This document shows positions 57,393 to 64,000 of a DNA stretch of 64,000 nt, piece after piece. A program made the position numbers and the translations under genes. Source of the stretch: an uncultured Prevotellaceae bacterium (GTDB taxonomy: Bacteria; Bacteroidota; Bacteroidia; Bacteroidales; Bacteroidaceae); the NCBI GenBank assembly GCA_900315095.1, contig OMXS01000003.1, positions 186,001-250,000 on the forward strand, in the 5' to 3' direction. Within the stretch, counting starts at the first letter, position 1, and every line of letters starts with the position of its first letter. The notes under the pieces were generated by a model, which saw nothing but the letters and a program-made list of their open reading frames with translations, made no database searches and was not told the origin of the DNA.

Positions 57393-57483
57393 GTTGCAAA
57401 GATAAGAATTATTTGCATAAATCCCAATACCATTTTTACTGAGATTAGTGCACTTTTTACGGAAAAAGCAATCCGTAGACAAT

Positions 57484-57517
57484 AAAAAACGGGCAATGGT
57501 TTCTTTCCAATGCCCGT
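57484..57517 (-). terminator. Terminator of the flavodoxin lipoprotein gene
   Basis: On the minus strand ACGGGCATTGG (57517-57507) pairs with CCATTGCCCGT (57499-57489) with one mismatch, followed by TTTTTATT. Confidence 0.88.
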
Positions 57518-57532
57518 GATATTTCTGATTAT

Positions 57533-58192
57533 TTATAAACCTAATCCATTAAGCCATTTCTCCACATCCTTTGTTGCCTTGCCTTCCTGTGCATCCTTAC
57601 CGCGAATGGCGAGACCCTCCTTGACGGTGGCATTGGGGAATGCAGCCTTCACGTCTTCAACGCAGTTGCCAAGTCCGCTGCCCTCATGAGTTGTGAAAGG
57701 AATGAGTGTCTTGCCGTTAAGGTCGTATTTCTTGAAGAAAGTGAACATCACTTGAGGGTATGTTCCCCACCAAACAGGACCGCCGATGAAGATAGTCTGA
57801 TATTGGTCGATGTTCTCCACCTCGCCTTTGAATGCTGGCATCTCTCCGTCCTGCTGTTCTTTCTTCGCCAGTTCTGTCAGAGGACCGTAAGCCATGTCGT
57901 AGTTCTTCTCTGCCACAATCTCAAACTGGTCGGCACCAGTCTTCTCTGCAATGATGTCGGCTATCTTCTTTGTGTTGCCCACTTTGATGTTTCCGACGGC
58001 GTAGTTGTCGCCAGCATGAGAGAAAAATACCACCAAGACCTTACCGTTCCCATTAACGGCGCTTGTGCTTTCAGACTTCGTTTGTTCTTTACTTGTTGAC
58101 TCTGGAGATGTTTCTCCTTTCTTGTTCCCGTTGCATGCGGTTGACGCCAGCAAGAACAGGGATGGTGCCAATAAATACTTCATCATTTTCAT
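57533..58192 (-). CDS. Flavodoxin-domain lipoprotein
   Basis: A 219-residue lipoprotein (lipobox LASTAC). After a Ser/Thr/Lys linker, the flavodoxin_4-type domain starts KVLVVFFSHAGDNYAVG, with IFIGGPVWWGTYPQVM and FTTHEGSGLGNCVEDV. Exported flavodoxins of this kind occur near CMD/cupin proteins in Bacteroidales, as here, suggesting an extracytoplasmic redox partner. FMN would need to be acquired in the periplasm. Confidence 0.85.
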   Translation of the reverse strand: MKMMKYLLAPSLFLLASTACNGNKKGETSPESTSKEQTKSESTSAVNGNGKVLVVFFSHAGDNYAVGNIKVGNTKKIADIIAEKTGADQFEIVAEKNYDMAYGPLTELAKKEQQDGEMPAFKGEVENIDQYQTIFIGGPVWWGTYPQVMFTFFKKYDLNGKTLIPFTTHEGSGLGNCVEDVKAAFPNATVKEGLAIRGKDAQEGKATKDVEKWLNGLGL

Positions 58193-58241
58193 ATTCGTAG
58201 GTTTTATTAATTGTACATTTTATCATTAGCATAGGGGGACG

Positions 58242-58928
58242 CTAGTCGTTTGTCATAAGCCACGCGAATGCTTTGGCGGTACGTCCGTGAGAGTCTTGGA
58301 AGTGGTTTCCGTTGTTCCACTCAAGAATAGTTCTTATGCCTTGCTTTTCAAACATGTCGTGCTGCGTGCGGATGCAGTTGCCCACTTGTGACATCACGGC
58401 ATTCTTTGTTTTTTCCTCTTTGTCGCCCAGACTTAAGTAGAACGATAATGCTTGAGGCTGGTTTGCCGATGCATAATCTATCCACCCCTGATACCATACA
58501 GAAGGCGAGACTGCAGCAATTCCGTAAAACATAGCCGTGTTATAGCCTGCCCAGAGAGAAAACAACCCAGCCAGCGAGTAACCTCCAAGAAGGCATTTCA
58601 TGCTGATTTCATCAAACAAAGACATCTCTATCAATGATGAAATGAGTTCGGTCGTGATGAATCCCAGCGTTTGGGCAGCACCGTCGCCGAAGGGTGACTT
58701 GCCAAATACCGCTGGTGCTGACCAGGGGGTCAGGTCTTCCTGCCAGTTTTTTACCTCAAAGGCAACAAGCGTGAATGCTTTTCTCGTTAGCGAGGCAATT
58801 GCCTCAACCTCCTTGTCGAGCACTTCGAGGTCGTGTTCATCAATAGGTTGAACCAGCAGGAACTCGGCCTTCTCACCCTCATATATGTGGCATTTGCGGT
58901 TTGCTATTAGAATATCAGTTTTCTTCAT
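58242..58928 (-). CDS. Alpha/beta-hydrolase esterase-like protein
   Basis: A 228-residue alpha/beta hydrolase related to the enterochelin-esterase/esterase D group. The nucleophile elbow is LLGGYSLAGLFSLW (Ser), followed by SVWYQGWIDY and the late His in WNNGNHFQD. No signal peptide. Substrate unknown. TATCTTTG at 58993-58986 on the minus strand is the likely -7 box. Confidence 0.72.
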   Translation of the reverse strand: MKKTDILIANRKCHIYEGEKAEFLLVQPIDEHDLEVLDKEVEAIASLTRKAFTLVAFEVKNWQEDLTPWSAPAVFGKSPFGDGAAQTLGFITTELISSLIEMSLFDEISMKCLLGGYSLAGLFSLWAGYNTAMFYGIAAVSPSVWYQGWIDYASANQPQALSFYLSLGDKEEKTKNAVMSQVGNCIRTQHDMFEKQGIRTILEWNNGNHFQDSHGRTAKAFAWLMTND

Positions 58929-59117
58929 CGTAACAGATTTGTGCAGAGACGGTCACATCGTGTTGTCTTCACATACTTTCGGCTGCAAAGATAAGGAAAA
59001 AATACATAACGCTTGTTTCTAAATTACGGTTATTTTTACCATAATTACTGCTTTTCAATATATAAGCAGAATCTTTATAACTAAAGAACTCGTACCAATA
59101 CATGGTGTTTGAGGAAG

Positions 59118-59155
59118 TAAAAGAGCATCAATGGATGTCCCAGAGATGCTCTTTT
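59118..59155 (-). terminator. Terminator of the metal ATPase operon
   Basis: On the minus strand AAAGAGCATC pairs with GATGCTCTTTT around a 15-nt loop, ending in TTTTAC, about 50 bases after the ATPase stop. Nothing else was recognised between 58994 and 59117. Confidence 0.75.
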
Positions 59156-59203
59156 AATGTCTCAAAGATGCTTTCTTGAAAAGCGAAAAGTGACGTTTCG
59201 CTT

Positions 59204-61144
59204 TTATACCTTTCTAACGTACATTGCGCGGATGGCATTCAGCACGGCCAGGATAAGTACTCCCACATCGGCGAAGATGGCAAGCCACATGTTGGCAATT
59301 CCTACAGCACCGAGAAGCAGGCACACCGCCTTGATACCGAGAGCCATGATGATGTTCTGCCACACTATGGAGAGAGTCTTCCGTGAGATGCGTATTGCTT
59401 TAGCAATCTTCATCGGGTCGTCGTCCATAAGTACGATGTCGGCTGCCTCTATTGCCGCATCACTTCCTAGTCCGCCCATTGCTATTCCAAGGTCGGCACG
59501 CGAAAGGACTGGTGCATCGTTGATGCCGTCGCCAACGAAAGCGGTGATGTTATGTGCCGTGTGTTGTGTGTCGGATTCCATTATTTCCACAAGTTTCGAC
59601 ACCTTGTCGGCAGGCAGCAGTTCGCTATACACCTTGTCAACGCCCAGACCGGAAGCAACTTCATCTGCCACCTTGCGGTTGTCGCCTGTGAGAATGACTG
59701 TTTGACTTACTCCAGCCTTGTGCATTGCCTCTATTGCCTCGGCAGAATGAGGTTTGACAACATCGCCCAGCACAATATGTCCCATGTAATTACCGTCGCA
59801 AGCCACGTGAACGATGGTGCCTGATGCATGGCAATGGCAGCACATCACACCTTCTTTCTCCATCAATTTCTTGTTGCCCACGCTTACCTTCTTGCCGTCA
59901 ACAAGGGCGGTGATGCCGTGACCGCTAATTTCTTGTATATCGCTGACGCGACTGTGGTCAATAGCCTTTCCATAAGCACGTTGCAAACTCTTGCTGATAG
60001 GATGGGATGAGGCGCACTCTGCCAATGCTGCCAGTTCTACAAGATGCCTTTTCTCTTCCTCGTCTGTCTTGTCGGCGTCATCGATATCGTGCATTGCAGT
60101 CACGTCAAAAACGCCGAGAGTGAGCGTGCCAGTCTTGTCGAGCACCACCGTTTTCACCTTTGCTAAGGTCTCCAACATGTTGGCCCCTTTCACCAATATG
60201 CCTTCACGGCTGGCACCTCCGATGCCTGCGAAGAATGAGAGCGGTATGCTGACAACCAACGCACACGGACAACTGATGACGAGGAATATCAGAGAGCGGT
60301 ATATCCATTGGCTCCACATCGGTTCGCTGCCCATGAAAACCATCCGCACTAATGGCGGAAGCAGCGCCAGGGCAAGTGCTGCGATGCACACCGCAGGGGT
60401 GTAGATGCGTGCAAAGCGTGTGATGAAGTCCTCCGAACGTGACTTGTGGGAGGCGCTGTCCTCAACAAGTTCAAGAATCTTTGACACCGTTGACTCGTCA
60501 AATTCCTTTGTGGTGCGCACTTTCAGTACACCCGTCATGTTGATGCTTCCACTTATTATTTCCTCGCCTTCGTGTATCTCCTGCGGCAACGACTCACCAG
60601 TTAGGGCAGAAGTGTTTAATGAAGAAGAACCTTCTTCCACGATGCCGTCGATAGGAACTTTCTCACCTGGCTGTACAATAATAATCTGTCCCACCTCCAC
60701 ATCATCAGGGTCAATGCGCTCCAGCGAACCGTCTTCCTGCTCAATATTGGCGTAGTCAGGACGGATGTCCATAAGTTTCGTGATGTCGCGGCGGCTCTTT
60801 CCCACGGCATAGCTCTGGAAAAACTCACCCACCTGATAGAAAAGCATCACGGCGATGGCTTCCAGATAGTCGCCGCTCTGTTCGTAGAGAGCCAGCGCGA
60901 AGGCACCGAGCGTGGCAACAACCATAAGGAAATTCTCGTCAAAGACACGACTATTCCTGATACCAAGCAATGCTTTGCGCAGGATATCGTAGCCAATGAT
61001 GAGATATACCACTATATAATACAACAGTCCATGCGCTACGTTGCCAAGTGGCAAAGCCGTAATATCGGGCAGCAATGCCAGCACGGCTGTGAGCAGCGCT
61101 GCCACGATGATGCGTATGAGCATTGTCCTTTGTTTCTTGGTCAT
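59204..61144 (-). CDS. P1B-type heavy-metal ATPase (Zn/Cd/Pb-type)
   Basis: A 646-residue membrane pump. The transmembrane metal site is SCPCALVV, the phosphorylation site DKTGTLT, the actuator TGES, and the hinge GDGINDAP. Six to eight helices are apparent. There is no N-terminal HMA domain; the separate 72-residue HMA protein encoded immediately upstream probably supplies it. ATG at 61144 (MTKKQRTML) is chosen; an in-frame TTG at 61162 overlapping the HMA stop is the alternative. Confidence 0.9.
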   Translation of the reverse strand: MTKKQRTMLIRIIVAALLTAVLALLPDITALPLGNVAHGLLYYIVVYLIIGYDILRKALLGIRNSRVFDENFLMVVATLGAFALALYEQSGDYLEAIAVMLFYQVGEFFQSYAVGKSRRDITKLMDIRPDYANIEQEDGSLERIDPDDVEVGQIIIVQPGEKVPIDGIVEEGSSSLNTSALTGESLPQEIHEGEEIISGSINMTGVLKVRTTKEFDESTVSKILELVEDSASHKSRSEDFITRFARIYTPAVCIAALALALLPPLVRMVFMGSEPMWSQWIYRSLIFLVISCPCALVVSIPLSFFAGIGGASREGILVKGANMLETLAKVKTVVLDKTGTLTLGVFDVTAMHDIDDADKTDEEEKRHLVELAALAECASSHPISKSLQRAYGKAIDHSRVSDIQEISGHGITALVDGKKVSVGNKKLMEKEGVMCCHCHASGTIVHVACDGNYMGHIVLGDVVKPHSAEAIEAMHKAGVSQTVILTGDNRKVADEVASGLGVDKVYSELLPADKVSKLVEIMESDTQHTAHNITAFVGDGINDAPVLSRADLGIAMGGLGSDAAIEAADIVLMDDDPMKIAKAIRISRKTLSIVWQNIIMALGIKAVCLLLGAVGIANMWLAIFADVGVLILAVLNAIRAMYVRKV

Positions 61145-61158
61145 GACGTGTATGCTTG

Positions 61159-61377
61159 TCAACTTATGACTTCAAAGTCTTGTTCCACTTTCTTAGCCAC
61201 CTTTATGACCTCTTTCATCACGGCTTCAGGGTCGGCATCGTCGTCGAACTCGATTTTCATTTTCTGTGTCATGAATACAACGCTTACACTCTTCACTCCT
61301 TTTACATTCTTAACTTCCTCTTCCACGAGGTTAGCGCAGTTGGCGCAGTCAACCTCAATCTTAAAAGACTTTTTCAT
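61159..61377 (-). CDS. Stand-alone HMA-domain metallochaperone
   Basis: A 72-residue ferredoxin-fold heavy-metal-associated protein: FKIEVDCANCANLVEEEV with the CxxC metal site and VKSVSVVFMTQKMKIEF. The DCANCA variant is typical of Zn/Cd-type chaperones. It ends just before the P-ATPase start and should deliver metal to it or serve as its detached N-domain. Confidence 0.92.
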   Translation of the reverse strand: MKKSFKIEVDCANCANLVEEEVKNVKGVKSVSVVFMTQKMKIEFDDDADPEAVMKEVIKVAKKVEQDFEVIS

Positions 61378-61426
61378 AATTACCTTATTTTATATGTGGA
61401 TTATCTTAATTTTCCTTTTCTGGGTG

Positions 61427-61461
61427 CAAAGTTAATACAAAAGAAATGCAACCTGGTTGCA
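61427..61461 (-). promoter_or_regulatory. Promoter and candidate metal-responsive operator
   Basis: Minus-strand TAACTTTG at 61434-61427 is the -7 element. Just upstream lies a perfect 15-bp palindrome TGCAACC-T-GGTTGCA (61447-61461), where the -33 region would be. This placement suits a metal-sensing repressor or MerR-type activator; no such regulator gene is adjacent. Confidence 0.55.
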
Positions 61462-61545
61462 AAGTGAATCATTGACAGTTTTTTCGGAAAAAGCTCTTAC
61501 TATCAAATAAAATGTATATCTTTGCCAAACGAAAGGGAAAACTAT

Positions 61546-62277
61546 ATGGGAGAAAAGCTGATACATCGCATCGAAGACATAGAGCAGATGGCATTGGAGA
61601 CGGGCTTTCTGCCGTTCTTCTATTGTGGTATTGACGGTCTTTCCATTGAAGAACACACGCCTCGTGAACTATGGTTTTCCGACGAGCAAGATGGTCCTTG
61701 GGAATGGAAAGGTCCTCTTATCGGCATGGGCTCTCTTGCTTATGGCAAGCTATATAACGGCAAGGCGGGTTTCGTGTCGCTTGAATGGTTGCCCGACCTG
61801 CTCAACTATAGGCGCTCATGCTACCGCTTTCCGTATAATGATGCGGAGCGCGAGGTGTTTGATACTGTAGTAAGCCATCAGACGATGCTAACGAAAGACA
61901 TCAAGCGCGAGTGTGGTTTCGTGCGGCCTCGTGCGCCTAAGCTTTCTCCGATGGAACGCGAAGCGCTATGTGACACGCCGCGTTCGCTATGGCCAAAGGG
62001 TGGGGAAGCGCGCAACCGAGGCTTTGAGACGATAATCACCCGACTCCAGATGTCGCTTCGCTTTGTTGTTGCCGACTTTGAATATAACTACGACCGCGAG
62101 GGGAAACGTTATGGATGGGGCGTAGCCCGATATACAACGCCCGAACTGATGTATGGCGAAGAGATGTTTATTACAGACCGTTCGCCAGAGGAATCATTGC
62201 AAAGAATCCTCAACCATCTAAAGAAAAAACTTCCCTATGCTGCCGAGTGGCAGATAGAGAAGATTATTGTTGGGTAG
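61546..62277 (+). CDS. AlkZ-related protein
   Basis: A 243-residue cytoplasmic protein beginning MGEKLIHRIEDIEQMALETG with the conserved run ELWFSDEQDGPWEWKGPLI, a pattern I recall from Bacteroidales proteins annotated as AlkZ-related (winged-helix DNA-glycosylase relatives); the assignment is from memory. TATCTTTG at 61517-61524 gives a leader near 18 nt and supports the ATG at 61546 over a TTG 24 nt upstream. Divergent from the HMA/ATPase operon. Confidence 0.55.
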   Translation: MGEKLIHRIEDIEQMALETGFLPFFYCGIDGLSIEEHTPRELWFSDEQDGPWEWKGPLIGMGSLAYGKLYNGKAGFVSLEWLPDLLNYRRSCYRFPYNDAEREVFDTVVSHQTMLTKDIKRECGFVRPRAPKLSPMEREALCDTPRSLWPKGGEARNRGFETIITRLQMSLRFVVADFEYNYDREGKRYGWGVARYTTPELMYGEEMFITDRSPEESLQRILNHLKKKLPYAAEWQIEKIIVG

Positions 62278-62289
62278 GATTTTACGCTA

Positions 62290-64000
62290 TTATAAACTAA
62301 CAACCTTATATTCTTTTCCCGCTTCCGTCTTCAAGTCGTACTCATATACTTTGCGGAGAGGAAGAAGGTCGATGCCTTTCAGCTCTTCAGACTTCAGCGG
62401 TTGCTTAATGTCTGCAGACATATAGAGAGGGTTAGGACAGTTTCCCTTGGCCGGTTTCAGACCTTTTCCCTTCAGCGGAACGTATGAACGGAGGCGCAGA
62501 GTGCCGCCGATGGTCGATTTAACGGTAGCCTCTTGCAACGTGCCATTCTGCCATTTTATGTCTGCGATGAACCCTCCGCGAGCACGAAGTCCCTTCACTT
62601 CTCCCTCGTTCCATGTGCTTGGCAGCGCAGGAAGCAGATGTACCGCACCGTCATGACTCTGCAACAGCATCTCGCAAATACCTGCAGAGCAACCGAAATT
62701 GCCGTCAATCTGGAATGGCGGGTGGGCATCAAAGAGGTTGGGATAGGTACGTCCGTCAGGATATTGTCTCGCAGAACGATCATTGGGCAATAGGTGCAGC
62801 ATGTTGTTTATTATCTTAAAGGCATGGTCGCCGTCAAGCATTCGTGCCCAGAAGTTGATTTTCCATCCCAGGCTCCATCCCGTAGCCATGTCTCCACGTT
62901 GCTTTAGCGTGTTGGCAGCAGCGGTGAACAGTTCGGGGTTTCGGAATGGTGAAATCTGGTTGGACGGGTAAAGTCCATAGAGATGAGATATGTGTCGATG
63001 CTCGTCTTTCGGGTCATCGCCATCAATTATCCACTCTTGCAATTGCTGATAACGACCTATCTGCATCGGAGGCAAGTTGCCGAGAGTCTCTTTCAACTTA
63101 TTAATATATGTTTTATCTTTTATTCCTAACACCTCAGTTGCGCGCAAGGTGTTGCTCAGAACGTCAAAGACAATCTGGTTGTCCATCGTAGAACCCGCTG
63201 TCACGGTAGTCCTCTTGCCCATCGGACCATGCTCTGGCGACACCGTTGGAACGGTCATTGTCCATCCATACTTGGGATGAGGCTGCATGTAATCAATTAA
63301 GAAGTCGGCTGCACCTTTCATCACATCATAGTTCTTGCGGAGGAAATCGCGGTCGCCGGTGAACAGGTAATGCTGCCAGATATGTGTGGTGAGCCACGCT
63401 CCTCCCGTTGGGAACATTCCCCATGTTGTGCCGTCTACGGGGCCTGCTATGCGCCAAAGGTCGGTGTTGTGATGCGCAACCCAACCACGACAGCCGTACA
63501 TCTGACGTGCCGTCTCGGCTCCCGTGTTGCTCAGGTCACGAATCATGTCGAAGAAAGGCATCTGCGTCTCGGCGATATTTCCTACGAGAGCAGGCCAGTA
63601 GTTCATCTCAGCGTTAATGTTGATGGTGTATTTTGAATCCCACGGAGCAAAGAGTTTGTCGTTCCAAACGCCCTGAAGATTGGCTGGCTGTCCGCCTGGC
63701 TGCGATGAGGAGATGAGCAGATAACGTCCGTATTGCATCATCAGGGAAACCATATCGAGGTCGATGGATTGCTGGTTGGCGGCAAAAGCGGCGAGTCGTT
63801 TGTCCGTTTCGAGTTCTGAGTTTTGGTTCTTTGGAAGAGTAAGTGAAACGCGGTCATACTGCTCGCGATACTTCTTGGTATGCTCGGCGAGCATTTGCTC
63901 ATATTTCTTTCCGTTGAAGGCAGCAACAGAAGTGTCGTTTTTCTTATGAGGATCGCCGCTGATGTCGTGGTAGTTCACATAGTTCGTGGCCGCCACGATG
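62290..64000 (-). CDS. Glycoside hydrolase family 95 (alpha-L-fucosidase type), C-terminal part
   Basis: About 570 codons in frame reach the right edge, so the gene start lies outside the window. The GH95 (alpha/alpha)6 barrel is clear: [55 protein letters not shown] and [20 protein letters not shown], with a C-terminal beta-sandwich ([13 protein letters not shown]). GH95 enzymes release 1,2-linked fucose from host glycans or galactose from plant polymers. Probably part of a polysaccharide-utilisation locus continuing to the right. Confidence 0.92.
   Translation of the reverse strand, partial: IVAATNYVNYHDISGDPHKKNDTSVAAFNGKKYEQMLAEHTKKYREQYDRVSLTLPKNQNSELETDKRLAAFAANQQSIDLDMVSLMMQYGRYLLISSSQPGGQPANLQGVWNDKLFAPWDSKYTININAEMNYWPALVGNIAETQMPFFDMIRDLSNTGAETARQMYGCRGWVAHHNTDLWRIAGPVDGTTWGMFPTGGAWLTTHIWQHYLFTGDRDFLRKNYDVMKGAADFLIDYMQPHPKYGWTMTVPTVSPEHGPMGKRTTVTAGSTMDNQIVFDVLSNTLRATEVLGIKDKTYINKLKETLGNLPPMQIGRYQQLQEWIIDGDDPKDEHRHISHLYGLYPSNQISPFRNPELFTAAANTLKQRGDMATGWSLGWKINFWARMLDGDHAFKIINNMLHLLPNDRSARQYPDGRTYPNLFDAHPPFQIDGNFGCSAGICEMLLQSHDGAVHLLPALPSTWNEGEVKGLRARGGFIADIKWQNGTLQEATVKSTIGGTLRLRSYVPLKGKGLKPAKGNCPNPLYMSADIKQPLKSEELKGIDLLPLRKVYEYDLKTEAGKEYKVVSL

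Noticed and set aside
1-64000. tRNA or rRNA genes
   Set aside because: No T-loop (GGTTCRANYCC) plus acceptor-stem combination was noticed on either strand; a covariance-model scan would settle this.

Overview
The window looks like a chromosomal segment of a Bacteroidales bacterium, most probably Prevotellaceae (inference). Three things point there: promoters of the Bacteroidetes type (TTG, about 20 nt, then TAnnTTTG) in front of many genes and almost no Shine-Dalgarno sequences; family content typical of this group (DUF4922 and SpoIID fusions, DUF2023 next to flavodoxin, DUF4251, S41 and S8 proteases with T9SS-like tails, class 1B PyrD with PyrK, an aromatic operon with fused DAHP synthase and chorismate mutase); and SlyD with a Cys-rich tail. 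No rRNA, tRNA, CRISPR array or intact transposase was seen.

Layout. 0-10.5 kb: the start of rlmN, an outer-membrane beta-barrel protein, an S41-type secreted protease, a lipoprotein fusing a nucleoside-hydrolase domain to a zeta-toxin-like P-loop kinase, a YafQ-type toxin-antitoxin pair, and a 1230-residue glycosyltransferase/DUF4922/SpoIID fusion. 10.6-20 kb: four-helix protein, AmpG-like transporter, the agmatine-to-putrescine pair aguB/aguA, a locus of very small peptides, a NUC1 nuclease lipoprotein, Nif3 with its zinc-ribbon coiled-coil partner, a BASS-type transporter, an HsdR-N nuclease and holA. 21-30 kb: a 750-bp AT-rich non-coding block before an XRE regulator, pyrK-pyrD, aroC, slyD, an S8 protease and flavodoxin-DUF2023. 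30.5-37.2 kb: envelope and protease genes (M48 lipoprotein, NfeD plus SPFH, a WecB-like protein, a neutral zinc peptidase).

37.2-42.8 kb is the clearest regulatory story. A minus-strand operon pheA - aminotransferase - DAHP synthase/chorismate mutase - tyrA - endonuclease-like gene is preceded by a 25-residue leader peptide packed with Phe and Tyr codons, a terminator hairpin directly before pheA, and a 10-bp competing antiterminator pairing: a complete ribosome-mediated attenuator.

45.4-53.2 kb is an accessory island. It holds a compact small-peptide transcription unit, four palindromes at about 120-bp spacing, a Fic protein and a truncated protein kinase driven by two copies of the same promoter module, an AbiJ/HEPN-like protein, an AT-rich WG-repeat protein, a cytoplasmic BspA-type LRR protein, remnants of broken genes including the tail of an RNA-repair-type HAD protein, and a calcineurin-like phosphatase. 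It resembles an eroding defence or conflict island. 53.3-64 kb returns to housekeeping: xpt, DUF4251, flavin enzymes, a periplasmic carboxymuconolactone-decarboxylase/cupin protein, flavodoxin lipoprotein, a Zn/Cd-type P-ATPase with a separate HMA chaperone, and a GH95 fucosidase running off the end.

Throughout, spaces between genes are filled with short-word repeats (GTTGAGCG, GAGTTAG, AATTAAGA, GGAGGAA, CCCCCAACCCCCT and others) that often begin at a stop codon, frequently form hairpins between convergent genes, and in several places have entered coding sequence. A separate class is three arrays with an exact 22-bp period. These repeats are the most pervasive unexplained signal in the window.
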